This document shows, piece by piece, positions 31,721-39,804 of a DNA stretch of 64,000 nucleotides. Source of the DNA: Enterocloster lavalensis (GTDB taxonomy: Bacteria; Bacillota; Clostridia; Lachnospirales; Lachnospiraceae). A program made the translations under genes and the position numbers. Every line of letters starts with the position of its first letter. Position 1 is the stretch's first letter. The stretch spans positions 682,001-746,000 of the forward strand of contig NZ_CABJCG010000001.1 in assembly GCF_902364025.1 (NCBI RefSeq), given 5' to 3'. The notes under the pieces were generated by a model. That model was given only the letters and a program-made list of their open reading frames with translations. It was not told where the DNA came from and did not search any database.

Positions 31721-31739
31721 GTTATACAAGCAATATAAC
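31721..31739. promoter_or_regulatory. Palindromic operator upstream of the GntR-mcsA-mcsB-clpC operon
   Basis: GTTATA-N7-TATAAC (31721-31739) lies between the promoter and the start codon. Further GTTATA-type halves flank it (for example 31712-31717). Its position downstream of the -10 fits repression by the first gene product. Confidence 0.62.
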
Positions 31740-31755
31740 AATGCCTGCTACCATA

Positions 31756-31784
31756 ACTATATCAAGATGTATTTCGTTCGTCAA
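31756..31784 (-). promoter_or_regulatory. Promoter of the GntR-mcsA-mcsB-clpC operon
   Basis: TTGACG (31779-31784), a 17-base spacer and TATAGT (31756-31761) on the minus strand, about 60 bases before the GntR start. Confidence 0.8.
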
Positions 31785-31833
31785 GTGGAACTTTCATCCG
31801 CCTGTTTATGGCCGTTTATCCGCCAGGCGCACT

Positions 31834-31871
31834 AAAAAACCGCAGACGGCAATATCATCGCCGTCCGCGGT
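31834..31871 (-). terminator. Strong terminator of the cell-surface operon
   Basis: On the minus strand ACCGCGGACGGC (31871-31860) pairs with GCCGTCTGCGGT (31850-31839) with one wobble and is followed by a run of five to six T. It lies just after the stop of the cohesin-domain protein gene. Confidence 0.88.
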
Positions 31872-31886
31872 ATCCGTTGACCCGGA

Positions 31887-33878
31887 TCAATCCAGATCAA
31901 ATACTTCAATCTCTTCGTCCTCTTCCACTTCCGCGGGTCTTGGCTGTACCGGCCTGGTCTGCACCGGTCTTGGCTGCGGCCACTCCGCCGGTCTTACCTC
32001 AGGTCCTGCCTGAGGGTGCCGGGCCGCCTGGCCCGCCTGGGGACGGCTCTGGCCCGCGGGGCGCTCTGACCCGGGCTGGGAAACGCCCTCCGCCGCCCGG
32101 CGTACCGGTCTGGCCGGTGAAGGCTCCGCCATCTGACGCTGCGGACGGCTCTCCGGTGAAGGCTCTGCGGTCTGACGCTGCGGGCGGCTCTCCGGTCTGG
32201 CCGGACGGCCCCCGTTGGCCTCCGCCCGGTTTACGGGGCGGCTCTGTCCTGCTCCGGCTTCCGGACCTGCCTGGGGATGTGCTCCGGCCGCTCTGCGCTC
32301 CCCGGCAGTCCCGCGGGGATTCCCGGCCGGAACACGGGGCTCCCTGGCTTCCCTGGCCGGCGCGGGCGTACGCGCCGGTTCTCTTGTCACAGACGTCTGG
32401 CTCCTGGCTGCGTGCTGGGCGTTGACGGCCTCTGCTGCCTCCCTGGCCCTGCGCACCTGAGGCTCGAAGCGGATGGATTCCGCCTCCGGGTCCTCATCTT
32501 CTTCCAGTACGTCCACCACGTCCAGTCCTTCCCCTGCTTCCTGCTCCTCATAGGGCTCATAGTCCTCTTCCGGGTAATCCTGGGGAATCTCCTCCCCGTA
32601 CTCGTCCTCGTCGCCCTCCTCCAGGCGCTCATCCGCCTTTCTGCCGCGGCTTGTCCGTCTGGGACCTCTGTCCGGATCGGAAGGTTTGTTCCTGGATACG
32701 ATCTGCCAAATCGCCAGAATCAGGAGGATCACTGCGATCACCGCAAGAACGATGATCACGATCAGGCGCATCTCGTAATCCTTGCAAAGGTTATTGTACT
32801 CAACCACCAGCGCGTCATACTTACCGGAAATATCCGCAGTTGCGGGATCCTCGAAATAGCGCTGAATCGTGTGCTCGTTGATGTTCATGTCATAGCGGTA
32901 GAAGTTCTTCTCGCCCGCCTCGTTCATACCGTAAACCACGCAATACTGAGGATTGTTGTCCACGCCCCAGGTCCAGCCCTTCACCTTGTTGCCGTCGATG
33001 TCGATGCTGGATTCCACGAATCCGGACGGCAACTGCACGGACGGATCCGGCTCTAAGATCGTGATGCTCCGGTTCATGGCCGTCAGCTTCACTCCGGTTG
33101 CGGTCCCGCCGGTTCCGCCTGTTCCCTCGGTGCTGCTGGCGCCGCCCTCGGCCTTGGTCACCACAATCACATATTCCTTGGCGGTCTCCCCGTCCTGCGC
33201 CGTTACGCGGCAGGTGACGCGGTTCTCGCCCATCTGCAGGTCCTCATTGCCCTTAATGATCTTGGTGGCGTTGTCGTCCGTGCACTCTGCGCTCACGATG
33301 ATCTTGGTCACATCCGTGCCGACGGTCACCGCGTAGGTGTCCACATCCGGCGAGAATTCAGGAGTCAGACTGCCCGGTGATACCTGCAGGGATTTTAAAG
33401 TCGCATCCTTGGAGGCTGTGGCCAGCGCGCTCACCGTCACGGTGGAATTGCCCTGCTTATCCACGGTCACAAGTTTGGAGGAGGTGTCGTAAATCTCCTG
33501 GCTGGTTATCTCGATCTTTGTGGTCCCCGCCGCCCTGGCGTTGAACTTCAGCACAAAGGTCATGGAGGACGTGTTGGGTGTTCCCGCGTCCCCGTGAACC
33601 CGGATCGCGCCCGAATCTCCCGAGGCGTCCGTGCCGCTGACAAACTCCAGCGCATTGGCATCATAGGACAGCATGATATCCGCGCTGGACAGGCTTTCCC
33701 CTCCGGCGGTGGTAACCTTCATATTGACGCTGACCTGACCGCCCACTGTGGCGGAGGGATCGGAAAATGCGATCCTCGCATTGGCCGCATAAGATGTAAG
33801 CATATTGACCGGCGCGCAAACCGCCAGCAAGCAGGCCGCCATCAATGCCGCAGCCACACGTTTCATTCGTTCTGTCAT
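31887..33878 (-). CDS. Cell-surface anchored protein with cohesin and cadherin-like domains, one membrane span and a large cytosolic tail
   Basis: A 663-residue protein. Signal peptide 1-32; cohesin-type beta-sandwich about 33-150 (NARIAFSDPSATVGGQVSVNMKV); cadherin-like beta-sandwich domain about 155-243 (ATLKSLQVSPGSLTPEFSP); a juxtamembrane module about 268-370 that is repeated in the neighbouring 167-residue protein; a membrane span about 371-393; then a 270-residue cytosolic tail, first acidic and then rich in Pro, Arg, Gln. ATG 33878 has AGGAG 7 bases upstream. Third gene of the surface operon, ended by a strong terminator. May couple wall events to cytosolic partners; this is inference. 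Confidence 0.85.
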   Translation of the reverse strand: MTERMKRVAAALMAACLLAVCAPVNMLTSYAANARIAFSDPSATVGGQVSVNMKVTTAGGESLSSADIMLSYDANALEFVSGTDASGDSGAIRVHGDAGTPNTSSMTFVLKFNARAAGTTKIEITSQEIYDTSSKLVTVDKQGNSTVTVSALATASKDATLKSLQVSPGSLTPEFSPDVDTYAVTVGTDVTKIIVSAECTDDNATKIIKGNEDLQMGENRVTCRVTAQDGETAKEYVIVVTKAEGGASSTEGTGGTGGTATGVKLTAMNRSITILEPDPSVQLPSGFVESSIDIDGNKVKGWTWGVDNNPQYCVVYGMNEAGEKNFYRYDMNINEHTIQRYFEDPATADISGKYDALVVEYNNLCKDYEMRLIVIIVLAVIAVILLILAIWQIVSRNKPSDPDRGPRRTSRGRKADERLEEGDEDEYGEEIPQDYPEEDYEPYEEQEAGEGLDVVDVLEEDEDPEAESIRFEPQVRRAREAAEAVNAQHAARSQTSVTREPARTPAPAREAREPRVPAGNPRGTAGERRAAGAHPQAGPEAGAGQSRPVNRAEANGGRPARPESRPQRQTAEPSPESRPQRQMAEPSPARPVRRAAEGVSQPGSERPAGQSRPQAGQAARHPQAGPEVRPAEWPQPRPVQTRPVQPRPAEVEEDEEIEVFDLD

Positions 33879-33951
33879 AACAATTCTCCTGCTTTCTGTT
33901 ACAGAATATTTCAAATCTTATCCGCCTTGTACAGCGGTTTCGGGACTGCCC

Positions 33952-34455
33952 TCAGCGCAAAGCGGAAGCCAGCGCCAACATCACAAACAGTCTCCGCAGC
34001 TGGCTGTATTCATCCGCCAGATGATCGTACCGGTTCATCGCATTGTCATACATCTGCTGGGTAAAGTCGGAGTCAGGGACATAGCGCTGAATCGTCCTCT
34101 CCTCCAGATCATAGCGGTAAACATGCTTCTGCCCGCTCTCGTTCATGCCGTAAAACAGACAGAACTCGTCGTTTTCGCCCTGGAGGTATCCGGTCACGCG
34201 GTTGCCATCGATATTCACCACAACCTGCCTTGCATTTTCCGGAAAAACCGCTTCCTCGTCAGGCTCCAGCACCATGATGGTAATTTCCCTGGTTGTCAGC
34301 TTGACAGGAGACTGCTCTGCGGCAGTCTCCTCCGCCATGTTTTCCCCTACTACGGCCTCTTTCGCTGCCTCCGGGGCGGCCCATACCACCCCTGTTAAGG
34401 ACAGGGACAGCAGGCAGGCCGCCGCCAGAATCGTCTGCCAAACTCGTCTCTTCAT
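33952..34455 (-). CDS. Small exported protein sharing the juxtamembrane module of its neighbour
   Basis: A 167-residue protein with signal peptide (MKRRVWQTILAAACLLSLSLTGVVWA). Residues about 58-155 align by eye with 273-370 of the next protein: ITIMVLEPDEEAVFP versus ITILEPDPSVQLP, INIDGN-like core (VNIDGNRVTGY versus IDIDGNKVKGW), FCLFYGMNESGQKHVYRYD versus YCVVYGMNEAGEKNFYRYD, and TIQRY. It ends after a short hydrophobic stretch (LFVMLALASALR), much shorter than a normal span. No known family recognised. Confidence 0.85.
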   Translation of the reverse strand: MKRRVWQTILAAACLLSLSLTGVVWAAPEAAKEAVVGENMAEETAAEQSPVKLTTREITIMVLEPDEEAVFPENARQVVVNIDGNRVTGYLQGENDEFCLFYGMNESGQKHVYRYDLEERTIQRYVPDSDFTQQMYDNAMNRYDHLADEYSQLRRLFVMLALASALR

Positions 34456-34489
34456 GCTCAGCCCCTCTCTGTGACGCCCGCCGCCCGCG

Positions 34490-36673
34490 CTATGGGCTGA
34501 CGGTTACAATCGTCACATTGCTGCCTCCCGGGCCGCTGCCGCCGGAATTGTTCTGGCCGCCTCCCGGACCGCCTGAGCTTCCCGGACCCTGGCCAGAGTT
34601 TCCGGGACTTCCGGAATTGCCTCCGGGCTGCGTTCCGGGACTTCCGGGCGAATACGTTCCGCCCGACGACGTGGGACCGCCGCTCTGTTTCGCCACGTGG
34701 ATGGTGTAGGTCCGTGTACTGCCGTTCTGGGCCGTGACCGTAACCGTAACATCCGTGGTCCCCGCTCCCAGGTTCACCGTCCCGGTGCCGTTGACAGTAG
34801 CCGTGGAATCGGCTGTGGAAGCCTGAACATTGACGGCCGATACAGAGGTATCCACAATCAGGTCGTAGACTTCGGTATCCTTGTTAAAGGTGGGCGTCAG
34901 GCTGAAACCGTCCACACCCAGGCCGGATAGCTTGTTGTTGGGGCTTCCGTCCCCGGTGGGCGCGGCGCAGGGCTGATCCGGCATGTTGTTGTATACCGGA
35001 ATGATAAATTCCAGCGCCGAGTTCTTTACCTCCGGGGTGTAGGCCTGGGCCAGCTTCGCGCCCTCCGAGGCCGCCGCCTGGACATTGCTCATATACTGGT
35101 GTTTGTACAGGTTGCTGCCCTGCACATTGAACTTTTTCAAATAGAATGTATTCTGTCCCGCTTTCACGTAGTTGTCGCCGTAATTGAGCGCCCCGCCCAG
35201 AATGGATTTCTCCACCGTATTCCACGGCCGGCCGTAGCTGCCGGACTGGGACGCGTACCAGAGCCCCCGCTCAATGGCGCTCATGGAGCCGGACTGGTAG
35301 GCTTCCACGTTAAAGAAGTTGTAATAGCCGCTGTATCCGGCATAATTTCCGGAGATCAGCGGGCTGGTCCCCTTTCCCTGCTCCTGCATGATCATGGAAG
35401 CCAGCACATAGGGGTTGACCCCGGACTGCTCGCCCGCCCGCATGATAATATCCACATAGGAAGCCGTGCCGGTGGAACCGCCTCCCGAGGGGGATGTCCC
35501 CGGCGAACCGGTGCTCGGTGCGGAGCTTCCCGGCGACGAACCGCCGGACGGAGACTGATTGGAAGCTCCGCCTCCGGAGGACGGGCCCTGACTCTGGGAG
35601 CCGCCGGTGCCCGAACTGCTCTGTCCCGGCCCTTCCAGGCTGACCGTGGCGCTGACAAATACCCGATCTCTCGGCGTCACGGAAGCCTGCGGCGGTCCCT
35701 CCAGGCTGACGCCGCCCGTGCCGGAAGAAGGTGCGCTGCCGCCGCCGGACGGAGTTTTGCTCCCCTGAACGCCGGGTCCGTACTGGCTGTCGTCGTAAGA
35801 GCCGCCGGAGGATTTGGAGGTGCCGGAACCTCCCGGCCCATAGCTGGAGCCTCCCCCCGGTCCCCCGGAGGTACCTCCCCCGCCCCCGGTGCCCGTGGAA
35901 TCCGTGGTTCCGGAGAGGAAACTGTCCTTCACCAGGGTTTCCAGGCCTTGGCGGGTCTGGGTGCTGCCGTTGTACTCCTGTGACAGAAACTGGAAAATGT
36001 ATGTCTCATCCAGGAAATTTCTGGGGTCCATATAATAACGGATAATCCCGTCCGAAGCCGCAACCCAGTTGCTGCCGTCGAAACCGGTCCAGGTGCTGTT
36101 ATCCCAGTTGTAAGCCCCGCTCTCCACGGACTTCCACGAGGAAATGCTCCCCGTGTTGACCAGATTGCGCGGAGGCAGGCTCTCATTCTCAATCACGGTA
36201 TTCCAGTCCAGACCGGTTTTCAGCGACCGAAACACCCAGTTGGGATACTGGGCGTGGAGCTGGCGCAGGCCTTCTTTATAGCTTTCCGGAAATCCCTGAG
36301 AATTCAGATATGCCTCGAAATCAGAATCTGTGGTGTAGGACACGGGTATCTTGATGTAGACGGAGGACACGTAACCGGTCTTTACGGTCCCGTCACTGCC
36401 GGTATACTGGATCTGATACCACTTGTTGCCGTCGGTGCCGGTCTGCTCGCTGCGGATCGTCACGGACTGTCCGCTGGAGAGTTTTCCCACCGCCGAATAA
36501 TTGGTCCCTGCGCCGCTGCGCACATTGAGGGACGCCGCCTTGACAGTGGCGGAACCGGTGTAAGCGTAGGACACTCCCGGACCGTCGGCGCCGAATTGAG
36601 CCAGAGGCTGCGCGGCAGTCAGCAGAAGGCCCAGCGCAACCGCCAGCCCCCGTTTAAATCGCGTGTGCTTCAT
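34490..36673 (-). CDS. Endo-beta-N-acetylglucosaminidase-like (GH73-type) autolysin with SH3 and cadherin-like domains
   Basis: A 727-residue secreted protein. Signal peptide 1-27 approximately; bacterial SH3 domain about 40-108 (ASLNVRSGAGTNYSAVG); N-terminal part of a glucosaminidase-associated region 112-256 (PNWVFRSLKTGLDWNTVI, YYMDPRNFL); a 148-residue Gly/Ser/Pro-rich insertion (257-404); then the catalytic lobe 405-560 with ASMIMQEQGKG (Glu431 likely catalytic) and a cadherin-like domain about 575-665, followed by a Gly/Pro/Ser tail. It would cut glycan strands of peptidoglycan. First gene of the surface operon, AGGAGA 8 bases before ATG 36673. Confidence 0.87.
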   Translation of the reverse strand: MKHTRFKRGLAVALGLLLTAAQPLAQFGADGPGVSYAYTGSATVKAASLNVRSGAGTNYSAVGKLSSGQSVTIRSEQTGTDGNKWYQIQYTGSDGTVKTGYVSSVYIKIPVSYTTDSDFEAYLNSQGFPESYKEGLRQLHAQYPNWVFRSLKTGLDWNTVIENESLPPRNLVNTGSISSWKSVESGAYNWDNSTWTGFDGSNWVAASDGIIRYYMDPRNFLDETYIFQFLSQEYNGSTQTRQGLETLVKDSFLSGTTDSTGTGGGGGTSGGPGGGSSYGPGGSGTSKSSGGSYDDSQYGPGVQGSKTPSGGGSAPSSGTGGVSLEGPPQASVTPRDRVFVSATVSLEGPGQSSSGTGGSQSQGPSSGGGASNQSPSGGSSPGSSAPSTGSPGTSPSGGGSTGTASYVDIIMRAGEQSGVNPYVLASMIMQEQGKGTSPLISGNYAGYSGYYNFFNVEAYQSGSMSAIERGLWYASQSGSYGRPWNTVEKSILGGALNYGDNYVKAGQNTFYLKKFNVQGSNLYKHQYMSNVQAAASEGAKLAQAYTPEVKNSALEFIIPVYNNMPDQPCAAPTGDGSPNNKLSGLGVDGFSLTPTFNKDTEVYDLIVDTSVSAVNVQASTADSTATVNGTGTVNLGAGTTDVTVTVTAQNGSTRTYTIHVAKQSGGPTSSGGTYSPGSPGTQPGGNSGSPGNSGQGPGSSGGPGGGQNNSGGSGPGGSNVTIVTVSP

Positions 36674-36779
36674 TATGTATATCTCCTATTGGATACGATT
36701 GACAGGAACGGCCGCGTCTCCTATATTCTGCACGGCCATCCAACATCCGTAAATTTTGCTAATTTATGACATTACCACT

Positions 36780-36809
36780 ATTATAATGACAATTTATACA
36801 GTATGTCAA
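36780..36809 (-). promoter_or_regulatory. Promoter of the cell-surface operon
   Basis: TTGACA (36804-36809), an 18-base spacer and TATAAT (36780-36785) on the minus strand, about 105 bases before the glucosaminidase start. The rest of the 282-base gap up to dacF holds only the candidate dacF terminator. Confidence 0.8.
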
Positions 36810-36889
36810 CCAAATCGGAGAAAGTTCACACAAAGAGTTCGATTCGTAAGAAAACCTTAAAAAATATGGAAAATACTGCCGCATCCCAC

Positions 36890-36924
36890 AAAAATCCTGT
36901 CAGCCCCGGGGGGGCGTCCGCTGA
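36890..36924 (-). terminator. Candidate terminator of the D,D-carboxypeptidase gene
   Basis: TCAGC (36924-36920) can pair with GCTGA (36904-36900), with inner C/G pairing in the C7-G4 run, and TTTTT follows five bases later (36894-36890). The stem is bulged, so support is moderate. Confidence 0.45.
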
Positions 36925-36955
36925 AACGCTCCGTCGGATTCCGGCCGGAGGCGGC

Positions 36956-38335
36956 TCACCCGGCAGGCCGCTGCCCCTCCCACAATCCTCCAAAAAGCGC
37001 TCCCACGCGCAACAGACAGCGCTTCAGCGTGATCTGCTCCACCCCGTTTTCCGTATATACCGGAAAGCTGCGGACGGTCTGGCCGTTCAGCCGGTACTCC
37101 ACCGTTCCGACCTTCTGGCCCGCCCGCACCGGGGCCGCCAGTCTGACCGGCAGGTTCTGGCGGATCTCCACCTGCTCATCCTCTCCCAGCAAAAGCTTCA
37201 ACTCCCGGCCTGCGCTCTCCTGCCCCATCGTCAGGCTCACCTGATCCGTTCCCGCGCCGCTCCCGTCGTCCCAGCACAGGCCCCCGGTCACCGGAACCGG
37301 CGAAAACCTCTGCTCTTCATAGACGTCCTTCATCTGATAGTGTTCCAGGCCGAAATTGAACAGCTTTCTGGCATCCGCCCATTTCCAGGTCTTGTGGGGC
37401 GGCCAGCCGCAGCCCAGAATTGCGATAACATACGGGCGGCCGTCCTTCTCCATTGCCGCCACGTAGGAGTAGCCCGCGCCCCCCGTAAATCCCGTCTTGC
37501 CGGAGACAACGCCGTCCATCATGGTCAGAAACGCGTTGTGGTTGGTGCAGTTGTAGGAGTGTTTGCCCGGGACATCGGTAAAGAAATAATTCTGAGTCTG
37601 GGTGATTTCCAGAAATTCCTGGCGCTTGGGGGACAGATTCACACAGTACGCCATGATCCGGGCCAGATCCGCCGCGGTGGTGGAATGCACGTGCTCCACC
37701 CCGGCCTCGTCCGTCTCCTTGGCGTCCAGTCCATTGGGCGTGATAAAATAGGTATTTTCACACCCCAGCGCCTTCGCCTTCTCGTTCATCAGCCTGGCAA
37801 AGCCCGGGACGCTGCCCCCGATGTGCTCGGCAATCATCACGGCCGCGTCGTTGTGGGATTCCAGCATCAGGGAGTAGAGCAGGTCCTTCAGATAAAAGGT
37901 CTGCCCGCTCTGGACGCCCAGATGGACCTTAGGCTGTCCGGCCGCCTCCTTAGTGGCCGTGACCACATCGTCCGGATCGCCCAGCTCCAGAGCCAAAATG
38001 CACGTCATGATCTTCGTGGTGCTGGCCATGGGCCGGATCGTATCCTCCCCTTTCCCGTAGAGCACCCTGCCCGTAAGGCCGTCCGCCAGCACCGCGGACT
38101 GGGCGTTTAATTTCAAGGGGTCGGGCTGGGCCGTCTGCTCCCCATTCGTGGACTTGGCCTGGGCCGGCTGCCCCTTATCCGGGGACTTGGCCTGGGCCGC
38201 CTGCTCCCCATCCGGGGCCCTGTCCTGCCCTTCCTCCCAAACCGTCACCGTTTTACTCCCGTCCATGGCAAAAGCCCGGACACAAGGCCCCAGGCCAAGT
38301 CCCAGGCAGACCATCCATATCATCCATTTTCGCAT
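36956..38335 (-). CDS. D-alanyl-D-alanine carboxypeptidase (PBP5/DacF family)
   Basis: A 459-residue serine peptidase of peptidoglycan maturation. Signal peptide 1-23; a low-complexity segment 36-72 built from repeats such as GEQAAQAKSPDKGQPAQAKS; then the catalytic domain with STTK (105-108), SHN (160-162) and KTG (280-282). A C-terminal beta domain follows (about 340-440). Removes the terminal D-Ala from pentapeptides; DacF-type members act in sporulation. Divergent from dinB. ATG 38335 has only a weak ribosome site (AGGGCGG 9 bases upstream). Confidence 0.93.
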   Translation of the reverse strand: MRKWMIWMVCLGLGLGPCVRAFAMDGSKTVTVWEEGQDRAPDGEQAAQAKSPDKGQPAQAKSTNGEQTAQPDPLKLNAQSAVLADGLTGRVLYGKGEDTIRPMASTTKIMTCILALELGDPDDVVTATKEAAGQPKVHLGVQSGQTFYLKDLLYSLMLESHNDAAVMIAEHIGGSVPGFARLMNEKAKALGCENTYFITPNGLDAKETDEAGVEHVHSTTAADLARIMAYCVNLSPKRQEFLEITQTQNYFFTDVPGKHSYNCTNHNAFLTMMDGVVSGKTGFTGGAGYSYVAAMEKDGRPYVIAILGCGWPPHKTWKWADARKLFNFGLEHYQMKDVYEEQRFSPVPVTGGLCWDDGSGAGTDQVSLTMGQESAGRELKLLLGEDEQVEIRQNLPVRLAAPVRAGQKVGTVEYRLNGQTVRSFPVYTENGVEQITLKRCLLRVGALFGGLWEGQRPAG

Positions 38336-38468
38336 CCGCTTAAGCCGCCCTGCTGCTTTTGTTTAATATCCTATTCGGAATCGAAATCCATTATGCCGGA
38401 ACCGGCGGCATTTTTCAGCATCACAGCCTGCTCCGCGAACCCCGGCGCACTTCTTTGAGTTTCTCCTC

Positions 38469-38497
38469 TTGAATTCGAACATACATTCTGTTATGAT
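38469..38497 (+). promoter_or_regulatory. dinB promoter with LexA (SOS) box
   Basis: TTGAAT (38469-38474), a 17-base spacer and TATGAT (38492-38497). The spacer holds CGAACATACATTCTG (38476-38490), which differs at one key base from the Gram-positive LexA box CGAAC-N4-GTTCG core (GAAC-N4-ATTC here). SOS control of a Y-family polymerase is expected. Confidence 0.7.
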
Positions 38498-38528
38498 AGG
38501 GGTACTGAATGAATTCGGAGGCGATTTG

Positions 38529-39800
38529 ATGGAAGAGCCCTTGAAAAATACACGTCTGATCTTTCATATTGATGTAAACTCGGCATTTCTCAGCTGGGAG
38601 TCCGTATACCGGCTGAACTCGGACCCACAGGCCCTGGACCTGCGCACCATCCCCTCGGCCGTGGGCGGCGATGCCAAGAGCCGCCACGGCATCGTGCTGG
38701 CCAAGTCCACCCTCGCCAAGCAGTACGGGGTCACCACCGGCGAACCCCTGGCTCAGGCCCTGCGCAAATGTCCTCAGCTGACCGTGGTGCCCTCCCGCTT
38801 TGACTACTATATCAAGTGCTCCCACCGGATGATGGAGCTTTTGGAGACCTACACCCCGGATCATGAGAAATTCAGCATCGATGAGATTTTCCTCGACATG
38901 ACCCAGACCATCCATCTCTTCGGGCAGCCCCTGGAGGTGGCCAACCGGATCCGGGAGCGCATCCGGGACGAGCTGGGCTTCACCGTCAACATCGGCGTGG
39001 CCCCCAACAAGCTGCTGGCCAAGATGGCCTCGGATTTTGAGAAGCCGGACAAGTGCCACACGCTGTTCGCCCACGAGATTCCATCCAAGCTGTGGCCGCT
39101 GCCCATCCGGGAGCTCTTCTTTGTGGGCGGCGCCGCCCAGCGCAAGATGGAGAACCTGGGAATTCACACCATCGGCCAGCTGGCCTCCTGCGACCTGGAG
39201 GTGCTCAAAGCCCATCTGGGCGAGAAATACGCCGTCACCATCCGGGGCTACGCAAACGGCGTGGACGACGACCCGGTGGCTGAGAAAGACCCCATCAACA
39301 AGTGTTACGGCAACAGCGTCACCCTGTCCCGGGACGTGTCGGATTACGAGACCGCCTGCCAGGTGATTCTCTCCCTCTGCGAGACCGTGGGTGCCAGACT
39401 GCGGGCGGACCGGGTTCTGTGCCGGAACGTGTGCGTGGAGCTCAAGGACTGGGAATTTCACACGCAGTCCCATCAGATGGTCCTGCCGGAGCCCACGGAC
39501 TCCACCTCCGCCCTGTACGGCTACGCCTGCCGCCTGCTGCGGGAATTCTGGGACCGCACTCCCGTGCGCCTGATCGGAGTCCGGGCCGGCAAGATCGACG
39601 ACGACAGCTTCAGCCAGCTGAGCCTGTTCGACAGCCCGTCCAGCCGGAAAAAGAAGGAGCTGGAGAAAGCCGTCGACCAGATTCGCAGCAAATTCGGGGT
39701 GGACAGCATAAAGCGCGCCAGCTTTCTGAAGGAAGATTCCATCGTGGACCACGCAGCCAGCAAACGCAAACACTTAAACCGTCAGGAGGACATCCGTTAA
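38529..39800 (+). CDS. dinB: Y-family DNA polymerase (DNA polymerase IV, DinB)
   Basis: A 423-residue translesion polymerase. Catalytic acidic residues in FHIDVNSAFLSWE (N-terminus) and FSIDEIFLDMT; helix-hairpin-helix region FFVGGAAQRKMENLGIHTIGQLA; little-finger domain about 235-345; sliding-clamp-binding motif SQLSLFD near residue 362. The chosen ATG 38529 has GGAGG 7 bases upstream; the longer frame starts inside the promoter. Followed 4 bases later by rluA on the same strand. Confidence 0.95.
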   Translation: MEEPLKNTRLIFHIDVNSAFLSWESVYRLNSDPQALDLRTIPSAVGGDAKSRHGIVLAKSTLAKQYGVTTGEPLAQALRKCPQLTVVPSRFDYYIKCSHRMMELLETYTPDHEKFSIDEIFLDMTQTIHLFGQPLEVANRIRERIRDELGFTVNIGVAPNKLLAKMASDFEKPDKCHTLFAHEIPSKLWPLPIRELFFVGGAAQRKMENLGIHTIGQLASCDLEVLKAHLGEKYAVTIRGYANGVDDDPVAEKDPINKCYGNSVTLSRDVSDYETACQVILSLCETVGARLRADRVLCRNVCVELKDWEFHTQSHQMVLPEPTDSTSALYGYACRLLREFWDRTPVRLIGVRAGKIDDDSFSQLSLFDSPSSRKKKELEKAVDQIRSKFGVDSIKRASFLKEDSIVDHAASKRKHLNRQEDIR

Positions 39801-39804
39801 CACT

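Noticed and set aside
38469..38528. Upstream start for dinB at 38469, adding 20 residues
   Set aside because: This start lies inside the -35/LexA box of the promoter, and GGAGG lies correctly before ATG 38529.
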